This document shows positions 37,343 through 47,073 of a DNA stretch of 64,000 bases, one piece after another. The notes beneath the pieces were generated by a model that searched no databases, was not told the DNA's origin, and saw nothing but the letters and a program-made list of their open reading frames with translations. Each line of letters begins with the position of its first letter. Positions within the stretch are counted from its first letter, which is position 1. The stretch covers positions 1 to 64,000 of the forward strand of contig NZ_WJPO01000006.1 in the NCBI RefSeq assembly GCF_009649175.1, given 5' to 3'. Source of the stretch: Rhodovulum strictum. GTDB taxonomy: Bacteria > Pseudomonadota > Alphaproteobacteria > Rhodobacterales > Rhodobacteraceae. The translations under genes were made by a program, and so were the position numbers.

Positions 37343-38662
37343 ATGTCCCACATCTTCCCTCGCAATTCCCGAGCCAGCCTGCCCGTGATCGACCGGGGCG
37401 AGGGCGTCTATCTAGTTGACAGCACGGGCAAACGCTATCTCGACGGCTCGGGCGGGGCGGCGGTGTCCTGCCTTGGCCATTCCGATGCCGCGGTGAACGC
37501 GGCGATCAAGGCGCAACTCGACCGCGTGGCCTTTGCCCATACCGGCTTCTTCACCTCGGACCCCGCCGAGCGTCTGGCCGACGCGCTGATCGCCCATGCG
37601 CCCGCGGGGCTTGAGCGGGTCTATCTGGTCTCGGGCGGGTCCGAGGCGGTCGAGGCTGCGCTGAAACTCGCCCGCCAATACGCGCTGGAAACCGGCCAGC
37701 CCGCCCGACACCGGGTCATCGCGCGGCGGCAAAGCTATCACGGCAACACGCTGGGCGCGCTGGCAACGGGCGGCAACATGTGGCGGCGCGAGCCCTTTGC
37801 CCCGCTGATGATCGAGACCACCCATATCGCGCCCTGCTACGCCTATCGCGGCCAGGACCCGGGCGAAAGCGCGGCCGAGTATGGCCAGCGCGTCGCCAAT
37901 GAGCTGGAGGCCGAGATCCTCCGCCTTGGCCCCGAAACCGTGCTGGCCTTCGTCGCCGAGCCGGTCGTGGGCGCGACCCTTGGCGCGGTCCCCGCCGTCG
38001 ATGGCTATTTCCGCCGCATCCGCGAGATTTGCGATACTTACGGCGTGTTGCTCATCCTTGACGAGGTGATGTGCGGCATGGGCCGCACCGGCACGCTGTT
38101 TGCCTGCACGCAGGACGGCATCGCCCCCGACATCCTGACCATCGCCAAGGGGCTGGGCGCGGGCTATCAGCCGGTCGGCGCGATGCTGTGTTCCGCCGCC
38201 ATCCATGACGCCATCGCCGCAGGCTCGGGCTTCTTCCAGCATGGCCACACCTATATGGGCCACCCGGTCGCGGCGGCCGCCGCGCTGGCGGTGCTGGGGC
38301 GGCTGACCGACGATGGGCTGGTCGAGCGGGCGCAGACCATGGGCGCCCGCCTGCGCACAGCCCTTCAAACCGCCTTCTGCCAGCACCCCCATATCGGCGA
38401 CATTCGCGGCCGGGGCCTGTTCCTCGGGCTCGAACTGGTCGCGGATCGCGAGACGAAACAGCCCTTCGACCCCGCCCGCAAGCTGCACGCCCGCCTCAAG
38501 GCCGCCGCCTTCGAGGCCGGGCTTATCTGCTACCCGATGGGCGGCACCATCGACGGGCGGCAGGGCGATCATGTGCTTCTGGCGCCGCCCTTCATCCTGG
38601 AGGATGCCCATATCGACGAGATGGTGACCAGGCTGGGCACCGCGCTGGCGCAGAGCCTGTAG
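37343..38662 (+). CDS. Class III PLP-dependent aminotransferase
   Basis: Pyridoxal-phosphate aminotransferase of 439 residues, omega-amino acid type. It has VSGGSEAVEAALKLARQY, QSYHGNTLGAL, the aspartate of the cofactor ring in LLILDEVMCGMGRTG, and the Schiff-base lysine in LTIAKGLGAGYQPVGAML. C-terminal IRGRGLFLGLELV. Divergent from the rpiR-TRAP operon through shared twin operators, so it likely acts on the transported compound or its product. The amino donor is not predictable. Confidence 0.88.
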   Translation: MSHIFPRNSRASLPVIDRGEGVYLVDSTGKRYLDGSGGAAVSCLGHSDAAVNAAIKAQLDRVAFAHTGFFTSDPAERLADALIAHAPAGLERVYLVSGGSEAVEAALKLARQYALETGQPARHRVIARRQSYHGNTLGALATGGNMWRREPFAPLMIETTHIAPCYAYRGQDPGESAAEYGQRVANELEAEILRLGPETVLAFVAEPVVGATLGAVPAVDGYFRRIREICDTYGVLLILDEVMCGMGRTGTLFACTQDGIAPDILTIAKGLGAGYQPVGAMLCSAAIHDAIAAGSGFFQHGHTYMGHPVAAAAALAVLGRLTDDGLVERAQTMGARLRTALQTAFCQHPHIGDIRGRGLFLGLELVADRETKQPFDPARKLHARLKAAAFEAGLICYPMGGTIDGRQGDHVLLAPPFILEDAHIDEMVTRLGTALAQSL

Positions 38663-38665
38663 GCG

Positions 38666-40501
38666 TCAGGGCGCGATCCCCAGCGGCAGCAGGATCGGCA
38701 GCAGCGTGACCGACACGACCAGCGTCACCACCGTAAAGGGTGTACCGATGCGCACGAAATCCATGAACCGATATCCGCCCGGCGCCAGCACCAGCAGGTT
38801 CACGGGCGAGGAAACCGGCGTCATGAACGCGGTCGAGGCCGCCAGCGCCACGCACATCGCAAACGGATAGGGCGAGGCGCCCAGCCCCTGCGCAATCGCC
38901 AGCGCAACGGGGGCCATCAGCACCGCGGTCGCGGTGTTCGAGATGAACAGGCTCAGCGTCGTCGTGGCCAGGAACAGCGCGGCCAGCAACAGCCGCGGCT
39001 GCTCTGCCCCGATCAACTCAAGCGCCGCGGCGGCCGCCAGATCGACCCCGCCCGTGCGCTGCAAGGCCAGTGCAAAGGGCATCATCCCGGCGATCAGCAC
39101 CAGCGTCTGCCAGCTGATCGCCCGATAGCCCGAGCGCGTGTCCATCACCCCGAACAGCCCCAGCGCCAGACAGCCGATCAGCGCGGCCTGCGCATTGGGC
39201 AGCACGCCGGTTGCCATCGCCGCCACCACGCCCAGCAGCACCGCGACCGCGATGGGCGCGCGGCGGCGTTCGGGCACGAATTCCTCGGCCTCCTCGGGCA
39301 GATCCAGCAGCACCAGATCGCGCCGCTGCCCGGCCATCTGGCGGATCACACGCCACGGCCCGGCCAAGAGCAGCGTGTCCCCCTCGCGCAGCGCGCTGTC
39401 CGAGGCGGGACCGGGCAGCACCGCCTGCCCGCGGCGAATGGCGATCACCGACAGCCCTAGGGTGTCGCGCATTCGCGCCTCGGCGGGCGAGCGTCCGGCA
39501 AGGACCGACCCGTGCGGCACCATCGCCTCGACCAGCCCGAATTCGCGGGCCGGACGCGCGACATCGCGGCCCGTCATCGGCAGGGCCGTCAGCCCGTAGC
39601 GCGCGGCGAACTGCGTCCCGTCAAAGCGTGCGCCGACCACGCCCAGCAGCAGGATGTCCTGCGCATGCAGTTGTGTGGCGGCCACGGGCTCGACCAGTTC
39701 GGGGCCAAGCCGCCCGCACCGCTCGATCATCACCACTGTCACCCCGGCCCGCGCAGGTAGGTCCAGCGCATCCAAGCTTTGCCCCGCCAGCGCCGAACCC
39801 GGGCCGATCTGCAACCGCAGAAGCCGCCCGTCAGGGGCATAGCTCGCCGCCAGATCCCGCATCCTGAGCCGGCGCGGCGGCGGCGCATCCTCGGTCGTCG
39901 TCAGCCTGCGGCGCACCGCCACCATGTAAAGGATCGCCAGAACAAGGATCGGCAAGCCGAAGGGTGTAAAGGCGAAGAAACCGAACCCCTCATGCCCGTC
40001 GCGCACCAGCGCGGCATTGACGACCATGTTGGGCGGCGTGGCGACCAGCGTCAGCATCCCGCTGATCAGCGCCGCCATCGACAGCGGCATCATCAGCCGC
40101 CCCGCCGCCACCCGCGCCGCACGCGCGATGCGCAGCACGATGGGCACGAAGATCGCGACAACGCCCGTCGAACTCATCACCGCGCTCAGCCCCGCGGCGG
40201 CCAGCATCAGGAACGCGATCAACCGCGTCTCGCGCCCGCCCGCCGCGCGCACCATCCGGTCGCCGATCCATTGCGCGACACCCGTGCGCACCAGCGCATC
40301 GCCGATCACGAAGAGCGCGGCAATCAGGATCACGGAGGGGTCGGAAAAGCCCGACAGCGCCTCGGGCACCGACACGACACCGGTGAATGGCAGCACTGCC
40401 ACGAGCATCAGCGCGACCGCATCCATCCGCGGCCGGCCCAGCGCGAACAGCACCAGCGCCACCCCCAGAAGACCCAGGATCATCGCCAGTTCGACCGTCA
40501 T
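38666..40501 (-). CDS. SLC13-family permease with two RCK_C domains
   Basis: Inner-membrane carrier of 611 residues. Two hydrophobic blocks (residues about 1-200 and 400-611) flank a soluble middle part holding two TrkA_C/RCK_C-like domains (near 215-285 and 305-375, e.g. EGDTLLLAGPW). The second block has SNTATAVLMAPVALAIA, an SNT motif of the DASS/SLC13 group, and the first VMSSTGVVAIFVP. Dicarboxylate, sulfate or other anion transport is likely. It is tail to tail with the aminotransferase (stop 3 bp away) and its start abuts the tad locus remnant. Confidence 0.85.
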   Translation of the reverse strand: MTVELAMILGLLGVALVLFALGRPRMDAVALMLVAVLPFTGVVSVPEALSGFSDPSVILIAALFVIGDALVRTGVAQWIGDRMVRAAGGRETRLIAFLMLAAAGLSAVMSSTGVVAIFVPIVLRIARAARVAAGRLMMPLSMAALISGMLTLVATPPNMVVNAALVRDGHEGFGFFAFTPFGLPILVLAILYMVAVRRRLTTTEDAPPPRRLRMRDLAASYAPDGRLLRLQIGPGSALAGQSLDALDLPARAGVTVVMIERCGRLGPELVEPVAATQLHAQDILLLGVVGARFDGTQFAARYGLTALPMTGRDVARPAREFGLVEAMVPHGSVLAGRSPAEARMRDTLGLSVIAIRRGQAVLPGPASDSALREGDTLLLAGPWRVIRQMAGQRRDLVLLDLPEEAEEFVPERRRAPIAVAVLLGVVAAMATGVLPNAQAALIGCLALGLFGVMDTRSGYRAISWQTLVLIAGMMPFALALQRTGGVDLAAAAALELIGAEQPRLLLAALFLATTTLSLFISNTATAVLMAPVALAIAQGLGASPYPFAMCVALAASTAFMTPVSSPVNLLVLAPGGYRFMDFVRIGTPFTVVTLVVSVTLLPILLPLGIAP

Positions 40502-40817
40502 GCACCGCCCCCGCTTGCCCGTGTCACCGTCCGGCTACCATTCACGATGCCGTCGCCGCCCGATTCCCTTAGACACGGCCCATCCTTCGGGTGTTTTCGC
40601 ACGCCGGTAAACCCGGCGCGGGTCACATCCGAGTTCAAGTGCGGCGCGCGGCAGAGCCGGACTTCCAACAATTTCGGTTTTCGGGCCGTAATGTTGCCCA
40701 GATTGGCTTTCACAATCCGGTCGAGAGCGGTGTGCGCGACGGCGAGTCGTGCGCGGGCCGGGTCCGACATGGCCAGAAGGTCGGCGGGCCGGTCCGCAGG
40801 AAGGGAAGTGGACGGAC
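40502..40817. other. 316-bp gap with possible cpaD remnant
   Basis: No intact gene. On the plus strand, stretches in different frames read like the C-terminus of the CpaD pilus lipoprotein (see the pseudogene entry). The first 120 bp show nothing recognisable. Confidence 0.5.
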
Positions 40818-40820
40818 ATG
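40628..40820 (+). pseudogene. cpaD: Possible 3' remnant of cpaD
   Basis: Fragments KCG...SNNFGF, RNVAQIGFHNP and SDMARRSAGRSAG occur in order but in two frames directly before tadZ, where cpaD normally lies. CpaD proteins end with a NFGC-x5-NLAxxVANPxDL block and a DAxRR-x-x-V motif, which these fragments recall. The similarity was judged by eye and is weak; chance cannot be ruled out. Confidence 0.3.
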
Positions 40821-42060
40821 ACGAGTTTGGCGGCCCTGCATTCGGATCCGGCCCCGGTGATCGCCTGCACGGTGTCCCGGGACATCCAGAATTTCGACCT
40901 GCTGATCGAGGACATGGAAGCAGAACTTGGCGCGTGCTGGGGCGACCTTGCCTTTCCGGATGCCAGCAGCTTCTTCGACCAGCCCGATGCGCGGTCGCTG
41001 GAATTCATCGCAGTCGCGGTGGACGACCAGGACGAGGACAACATCGCCTTCATCGGCGAGATCATCCGCAACGCCAAGCGCCGCAACATCAAGGTCATCG
41101 TCATCGCCGAGGAACTGAGCCCGATCGCGCTGCACCAGCTGATGCGCGTGGGGGCCGACGATTTCGTTCCCTACCCGCTGCCCGAACGCGCCCTGCACGA
41201 CGCGATCGAGCGGGTGCGCCGGCCGTCCCCGGCGGCGCTTGCCCCCGGCCAGGGCGGCCAGATCGTTCCGGCGGTGTCGCGCTCGCATCGCGACGGCGTC
41301 GTGCTGCCGGTGCATGGGCTGGCGGGCGGGGTCGGCGCCTCGACCTTCGCGGTGAACCTGGCCTGGGAACTGCGCCTTGCCGCCAAGGGCACCCCCAGCC
41401 GGGTCTGCCTGCTCGATCTCGACCTGCAATTCGGCTCGATCTCGACCTATCTCGACCTGCCGCGCAAGGATGCGGTGTTCGAGCTTCTGTCCGACATCCC
41501 CGCGATGGACAGCGACACCTTCATGCAGGCGCTTCAGACCTATCGCGACGGGTTGCATGTGCTGACCGCGCCCGCCGACATCCTGCCGCTCGACATCATC
41601 GGTTCCGACGACGTGAAGCGGCTGATCGAGATCGCACGCTCGCAATTCGAGTTCGTCGTGATCGACATGCCCACGACGCTGGTACAATGGACCGAGGCGG
41701 TGCTGAGCCAGGCCCATGTCTATTTCGGCCTGCTGGAACTGGACATGCGCTCGGCCCAGAACGCGCTCCGGCTGATCCGCGCGCTGAAATCCGAGGATCT
41801 GCCCTATGAGCGGCTGCGCTACGCGATGAACCGGGCGCCGAAATTCACCGATCTCTCGGGCAAGAGCCGGGTCAAGCGTATGGCGGAAAGCCTTGACATA
41901 GATATCGAGATCCATCTGCCCGAGGGCGGTCAGCGAGGCCGGGGATCACGGCCTGCCGCTGGCCGAAACCGCCGCCAAGGCGCCGCTGCGCAGGGAAATC
42001 CAGAAACTCGCGAACTCGCTTTTCGAGCTCGGCCAGATGTCGGCCGCGGCCGAGGCGTGA
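40818..42060 (+). CDS. tadZ: TadZ/CpaE pilus localisation ATPase, frameshifted near 41929
   Basis: Pilus-biogenesis ATPase that targets the Tad machine to the cell pole. About 413 residues over two frames: an atypical receiver domain (residues about 15-135) and a MinD/ParA-like ATPase domain with deviant Walker A GLAGGVGASTFAVNL near residue 180 and LLDLDLQFG. After HLPEGG near 41929 the frame must shift by +1 to reach the conserved tail DHGLPLAETAAKAPLRREIQ and the TGA at 42058. In the unshifted frame the end becomes Arg-rich and runs 160 bp into tadA. This is either a real 3' mutation (loss of 2 mod 3 bases) or an assembly error. Confidence 0.85.
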
Positions 42061-42079
42061 CAGACAGGACGCTTGCCCG

Positions 42080-43492
42080 ATGTTCTCACGATACAAGAAG
42101 ACCGATGCCGGGCCCACCGGTCCCGCGGCCGCCCCGCAGCGCCAGGACGCGCCGAGCGCCGCCCAGACGCCCAAGGCAGCCCCCCCAAAGCCCGCGCCCG
42201 TCGACAAGGAGCGCAAGCGCAAGGAGCGTTTGGGCGAGCTGAAGGTCGAGCTGCACAAGCGGCTTCTGGAGAACCTCAACCTTGCCGCGCTGGAACATGC
42301 CGAGGAAAAGGACCTGCGCGCCGAGATCCAGGCCATCGCCAGCGAGGCGCTGGAGGAGATGGGCATCGTCCTGAACAAGGAGGACCGCCAGCAACTCAAC
42401 CAGGAGCTTTACGACGAGGTGGTTGGCCTCGGCCCGCTGGAGCCGCTGCTGAAGGACGAGACGATCAACGACATCCTTGTGAACGGCCCCAAGCAGATCT
42501 TCGTCGAGCGGGGGGGCAAGCTTACGCCCACCGACATCACCTTCAAGGACGAACGCCACCTTCTGCGGATCATCGACAAGATCGTGTCGGCCGTGGGCCG
42601 ACGTGTCGATGAATCGAACCCCTATGTCGATGCCCGGCTGGCGGATGGCTCGCGCTTCAACGCGATGGTGCCGCCGATCGCGGTGGATGGCAGCCTTGTC
42701 TCGATCCGCAAGTTCAAGAAGGACAAGCTGGGGATCGAGGATCTGGTGAAATTCGGCGCCTTCACGGATGAAATGGCCGCCTATCTTCAGGCCGCAGTGG
42801 CCACGCGGCTGAACATCGTCGTCTCTGGCGGGACCGGCTCGGGCAAGACCACGACGCTGAACGCGCTGTCCTCCTTCATCGACAATTCCGAACGCATCCT
42901 GACGATCGAGGACACCGCGGAGCTTCAGCTTCAGCAGACCCATGTCGGCCGGATGGAAAGCCGCCCGCCGAATGTCGAGGGCAAGGGCGCGGTTACCCAG
43001 CGCGACTGCCTCAAGAACGCGCTCAGGATGCGGCCCGACCGCATCATCGTCGGCGAGACGCGCGGCGAGGAAGTGATCGACATGCTTCAGGCCATGAACA
43101 CGGGCCATGACGGCTCGATGACCACGATCCACGCCAACAACGCGCGCGACGCGGTTTCTCGGCTTGAGAACATGGTGGCGATGGCCGGGATCGAGATGCC
43201 GCTCAAGGCGGTGCGCAGCCAGATCGCCTCGGCCGTCAACCTGATCGTGCAGGCCAGCCGCCTTCAGGACGGTTCGCGCCGCATGGTCTCGATCACCGAG
43301 ATCACCGGCATGGAGGGCGAGGTGATCTCGATGCAGGAGGTCTTCCGCTACGAACGCCTCGGGCTGGCACCCGACGGCAAGATCATCGGCCGCTTCACCG
43401 CAACCGGCGTGCGCAGCCATTATTCCGAGCGCTTCCGCCAATGGGGCTACGACCTGCCGGCCAGCATCTTCGAACCGAACAGGGGAATGTAA
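42080..43492 (+). CDS. tadA: TadA/CpaF pilus assembly ATPase
   Basis: Cytoplasmic secretion-type ATPase powering Flp pilus assembly. The 470-residue product has an N-terminal charged linker, the KxxxDVDE-like region [16 protein letters not shown], Walker [15 protein letters not shown] near residue 255, the Asp box [12 protein letters not shown], Walker B and His box [14 protein letters not shown]. Start ATG is 19 bp after the tadZ stop. Intact. Confidence 0.96.
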   Translation: MFSRYKKTDAGPTGPAAAPQRQDAPSAAQTPKAAPPKPAPVDKERKRKERLGELKVELHKRLLENLNLAALEHAEEKDLRAEIQAIASEALEEMGIVLNKEDRQQLNQELYDEVVGLGPLEPLLKDETINDILVNGPKQIFVERGGKLTPTDITFKDERHLLRIIDKIVSAVGRRVDESNPYVDARLADGSRFNAMVPPIAVDGSLVSIRKFKKDKLGIEDLVKFGAFTDEMAAYLQAAVATRLNIVVSGGTGSGKTTTLNALSSFIDNSERILTIEDTAELQLQQTHVGRMESRPPNVEGKGAVTQRDCLKNALRMRPDRIIVGETRGEEVIDMLQAMNTGHDGSMTTIHANNARDAVSRLENMVAMAGIEMPLKAVRSQIASAVNLIVQASRLQDGSRRMVSITEITGMEGEVISMQEVFRYERLGLAPDGKIIGRFTATGVRSHYSERFRQWGYDLPASIFEPNRGM

Positions 43493-43495
43493 GCC

Positions 43496-44464
43496 ATGCA
43501 GATCGGTATGGATGCGATCATCTATGGCCTGATCTTCGTCGCCGTCCTGGCGCTGGTCGAGGGCCTGTATCTGACGGTGTTCGGCAAGTCGATCAGCCTG
43601 AACGCCAAGGTGAACCGCCGGCTGGAAATGCTGGAAAAGGGCACGGACCGCGAAAAGGTGCTGGAACAGCTCCGCAAGGAGATGCGCCAGCACATGAATG
43701 CCCGCGGCATCCCGCTATACTCCTTGCTGGCGGAACGGGCGCAAAAGGCCAATATCGCGTTCACGCCGAACCAGCTGATCATGGTCATGGCGGTGCTTTC
43801 CGTGGTCGCCTTTCTCGGCCTGACCGTGGGCACCGATGCCGCGCTGCCGGTGCGCGTGCTGGTTGCGGTCGCGATGGGCGTGGGCGGGGTCTATGTCTGG
43901 GTCAATGGCAAGGCGAAGAAACGGCTCGGCCTGATCGAGGAGCAGTTGCCCGACGCGGTAGAACTGATGGTACGCTCGCTGCGCGTCGGCCACCCCTTCG
44001 CCTCGGCGATCAACATCGTCGCCAAGGAGGTGCCCGATCCGCTGGGCACCGAGTTCGGCATCATCGCCGACGAGGCCGCCTATGGCCGCGACGTGGGCGA
44101 GGCGCTGAAGGATCTGGCCGAGCGCGTGGACATGCAGGATCTGCGCTTTCTTGCCGTGGCGGTCACGATCCAGCAGCAATCAGGCGGCAACCTCGCAGAG
44201 GTTCTGGAGGGGCTGGCCAAGGTGATCCGTTCGCGCTTCAAGCTGTTCCGCCGGGTCAAGGCGCTCACCGCCGAGGCGAAATGGTCGGGCATGTTCCTGT
44301 CCGGCTTCCCGATCGCCGCGGTCTTCATGATCCTGACGATCAAGCCCGACTATTTCGACGCGGTCAAGGACTCGCCCTTCTTCATTCCCGCCGCCATCGC
44401 GGTCGGCGTCATTCTGGTCGTGAACGTGATCTTCATGCGGATCATGGTCAACATCAAGGTTTGA
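43496..44464 (+). CDS. tadB: TadB pilus assembly membrane protein
   Basis: GspF/T2SS-F-family inner-membrane platform protein of the Tad machine, 322 residues. An N-terminal helix, a second pair of helices near residues 95-140, the T2SS-F soluble domain (EEQLPDAVELMVRSLRVGHPFASAI), and two C-terminal helices ending VILVVNVIFMRIMVNIKV. ATG at 43496 follows tadA by 3 bp. Confidence 0.95.
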   Translation: MQIGMDAIIYGLIFVAVLALVEGLYLTVFGKSISLNAKVNRRLEMLEKGTDREKVLEQLRKEMRQHMNARGIPLYSLLAERAQKANIAFTPNQLIMVMAVLSVVAFLGLTVGTDAALPVRVLVAVAMGVGGVYVWVNGKAKKRLGLIEEQLPDAVELMVRSLRVGHPFASAINIVAKEVPDPLGTEFGIIADEAAYGRDVGEALKDLAERVDMQDLRFLAVAVTIQQQSGGNLAEVLEGLAKVIRSRFKLFRRVKALTAEAKWSGMFLSGFPIAAVFMILTIKPDYFDAVKDSPFFIPAAIAVGVILVVNVIFMRIMVNIKV

Positions 44465-44476
44465 GGAGCAGGGCCC

Positions 44477-45466
44477 ATGGACATCATCGCCACCCTCAAC
44501 ACCGCCCTGATCGACCGGTTCGGCGCGTTCGGCCCGCTTTATGCCTTGGGCGCGCTGGGCTTCCTGATGATCGCGCTGACCTTGCCCGCGCTTCTGAAAA
44601 AGCGCGTCGACCCGCTTGACAAGTTCAAGCGCGAAACCCGCGAGATGAAGGCGGCAAGTGCGCGCGAACCGGCGGCGGCGCTCAGGCCCACCTCGCGCGC
44701 GGACAAGCTCGAACGCTTCTCGCATTTCCTTGAGCCCCAGAACGAGGAGGAATTCTCGGCTATCCGGCTCAAGCTGATGCGGGCGGGCTACCGCTCGAAA
44801 ACCGCGGTGCGGATCTTCCATTTCGCCCAGCTTGCGCTGGGGCTCGGGCTTCTGATGCTCGGCGTGTTCTACACCATCCTGAACAGCGCCAGCAGCCAGG
44901 TCGATACCACCCGGCTGATCCTGTCGGTGATCATTCCGGGCGCGATCGGCTATTATCTGCCGCGCTACTGGGTCGAACGGCGGGTTCAGACGCGCCAGCA
45001 GGAGATCACCAACGGCTTTCCAGACAGCTTGGACATGATGCTGGTCTGCGTCGAGGCGGGCCAGTCGCTGGACCAGTCGATCATCCGCGTCGCGCGCGAG
45101 ATGCGGGCAGGCTTTCCCGACCTTGCCGAAGAATACGAGATCGTCGCCCAGGAGATGAAGGCCGGCAAGGACAAGGTGCAGGTTCTCAAGGACATGGCCG
45201 AACGCTGCGGCGTGACCGATATCTCGTCCTTCGTGACGGTGCTGATCCAGTCGGCCACCTTCGGCACCTCGATTGCCGAGGCGCTGCGGGTCTTCTCGGC
45301 CGAAATGCGCGACAAGCGTGTCATGCGTGCCGAGGAAAAGGCGAACGTGCTGCCGACCAAATTGACACTGGGCACGATGATGTTCACGGTGCCACCGCTG
45401 CTTATCATCCTGATCGGCCCGGCGGTCTATGACATCTACACCACGTTCTCGACCGCGACCTTCTGA
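44477..45466 (+). CDS. tadC: TadC pilus assembly membrane protein
   Basis: Second T2SS-F-family platform protein, 329 residues, with the GFPDSLDMMLVCVEAGQSLDQ block near residue 180, LRVFSAEMRDKRVMRAEEKAN near 275, and a C-terminal helix. An N-terminal helix is followed by a charged linker. ATG with TGAGGAGCAG upstream. Overlaps the next gene by 38 bp. Confidence 0.95.
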   Translation: MDIIATLNTALIDRFGAFGPLYALGALGFLMIALTLPALLKKRVDPLDKFKRETREMKAASAREPAAALRPTSRADKLERFSHFLEPQNEEEFSAIRLKLMRAGYRSKTAVRIFHFAQLALGLGLLMLGVFYTILNSASSQVDTTRLILSVIIPGAIGYYLPRYWVERRVQTRQQEITNGFPDSLDMMLVCVEAGQSLDQSIIRVAREMRAGFPDLAEEYEIVAQEMKAGKDKVQVLKDMAERCGVTDISSFVTVLIQSATFGTSIAEALRVFSAEMRDKRVMRAEEKANVLPTKLTLGTMMFTVPPLLIILIGPAVYDIYTTFSTATF

Positions 45467-46031
45467 ACCGCTCCGGCGTGCGCCGCTTCTGGCCGTGTTC
45501 CTGCTGCTTGCCGCCTGCGCGCAGAGCGGCAGGCTGGGGCCGGGTTTCGAGGGTCTGGCCCCGCCCCCGGGCACGCCCGAGATCACCGACGCGGTTGACG
45601 GGCTGATCGTCGGCCACCGGCTGATGGCGGCGGGGGAGTACGAACTGGCGCTGAAAGCCTATTACCGTGCCGGGGCCGAACAGGGGCTGAACGCCGATGT
45701 GCTGTCCGCGATCGGCTCGGCCAACCTGCGGCTGGGGCGGCTTGGCCAGGCGGAAAGACAACTGCGCCACGCGCTGAAACTGGACAATCGCTTCGTGCCG
45801 GCCTGGAACAATCTGGGCGTGGTGCTGATCGAGAAGGGCGAGGCCGGCGAGGCGCGGCGGGTCTTCGAAACCGCTTTTGCCCTTGATAGTGGCCGATCTG
45901 ACGACATCCGGCAGAATCTGCTGCTGGCTATCGAAAAAACCGGCGATCCATCCTATGATCCGGCCAACAAGAGCGACTTCCAGCTGGTTCGGCGCGGCAG
46001 CGACCGCTTCCTGCTGATCGCCACACCCTGA
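45429..46031 (+). CDS. TadD-like TPR lipoprotein
   Basis: A 200-residue lipoprotein: Arg-rich start, hydrophobic core LLAVFLLLAAC with lipobox LAAC at about residue 29-30, then TPR-like repeats (AIGSANLRLGRLGQAERQLRHAL, AWNNLGVVLIEKGEAGEAR). TadD proteins are needed for secretin stability in other tad systems. Its start lies 38 bp inside tadC, so translation is coupled. Confidence 0.85.
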   Translation: MTSTPRSRPRPSEPLRRAPLLAVFLLLAACAQSGRLGPGFEGLAPPPGTPEITDAVDGLIVGHRLMAAGEYELALKAYYRAGAEQGLNADVLSAIGSANLRLGRLGQAERQLRHALKLDNRFVPAWNNLGVVLIEKGEAGEARRVFETAFALDSGRSDDIRQNLLLAIEKTGDPSYDPANKSDFQLVRRGSDRFLLIATP

Positions 46032-46057
46032 GGCCCGGGCAGCAGAGGACGCAGGAC

Positions 46058-46903
46058 ATGCGCAAACATATCCTTGTCGCGACATGCGCGGCGCTTGCGC
46101 TTGCGGGTTGCCAGCGCCCGGGCGAAGGCGATGTCGAACGCGCCATTCAGGACGTGCTGTCGGGCGATGAAAACAGCCTGAACGAGATCATGATGAACGT
46201 CGCCGATCCCGGCGAGGCGGTCACCCATTTCCGTCGGACCCTGGAGACACAGCCCGACAGCATCGCGGCCCAGCGCGGGCTTGCCCGGTCGCTGGTCAGG
46301 GCGGGGCGCAACAGCGAGGCCGTTCCGGCCTGGGCGCGCGTCACCGCGCATCCCGAGGCGACCCACGAGGACCGGGTGGAACATGCCGATGCGCTGATCC
46401 GTGCCGGCGAGTGGAAAAAGGCCGAGGCGGTATTGCAGACGATCCCGCCGACCCACGAAACCTATCGCCGCTACCGGCTTGAGGCGATGGTGGCCGATGC
46501 CAACAAGCAATGGGCCAAGGCCGACAGCTTCTATGAAACCGCCGCGGGGCTGACGACGCGGCCCTCGGGCGTGCTGAACAACTGGGGCTTTTCCAAGCTG
46601 ACGCGGGGCGATTTCAAGGGCGCCGAACGGCTGTTCACCGAGGCGATCCGCTATGACCCGTCGCTTTTCACCGCCAAGAACAACCTGGTTCTGGCCCGCG
46701 GCGCCCAGCGCAATTACGATCTGCCGGTGGTCCAGATGACGCCGGTCGAGCGGGCGCAGCTTTACCACACGCTCGCGCTGACCGCGATCAAGCAAGGCGA
46801 TGTCTCCATCGGCAAGGGGCTGCTGCAAGAGGCGATCGACGCCCATCCGCAGCATTTCGATCCGGCGGTGCGCGCGTTGCAGGCGCTTGAGGCGCGGGGC
46901 TAG
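46058..46903 (+). CDS. Second TPR lipoprotein of the tad locus
   Basis: A 281-residue lipoprotein with signal LVATCAALALAGCQRPG (lipobox LAGC, about residue 18) and four or more TPR repeats (RGLARSLVRAGRNSEAVPAW, ALIRAGEWKKAEAVLQ, NNWGFSKLTRGDFKGAERLF). Similar to the TadD/CpaK-like accessory proteins that follow tadC in Alphaproteobacteria. Contains an insertion after the repeats (PVVQMTPVERAQLYHTL). Confidence 0.85.
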   Translation: MRKHILVATCAALALAGCQRPGEGDVERAIQDVLSGDENSLNEIMMNVADPGEAVTHFRRTLETQPDSIAAQRGLARSLVRAGRNSEAVPAWARVTAHPEATHEDRVEHADALIRAGEWKKAEAVLQTIPPTHETYRRYRLEAMVADANKQWAKADSFYETAAGLTTRPSGVLNNWGFSKLTRGDFKGAERLFTEAIRYDPSLFTAKNNLVLARGAQRNYDLPVVQMTPVERAQLYHTLALTAIKQGDVSIGKGLLQEAIDAHPQHFDPAVRALQALEARG

Positions 46904-47073
46904 CAGGGCGAGCAGATTGAACGCGCCTGGGTATTCCATCTCGCTGTCGGAGTCCGCGTTGCGGCCGATCGGTGCAGCGCGTGGGCCTGCCCAGCCGCCG
47001 CCTTGGGCCTGCCCTATCCCTGCCCGAATGCGCGCCGACCCTTGCGCCGATCCACCCCGCCCGGAGCGCCCGC

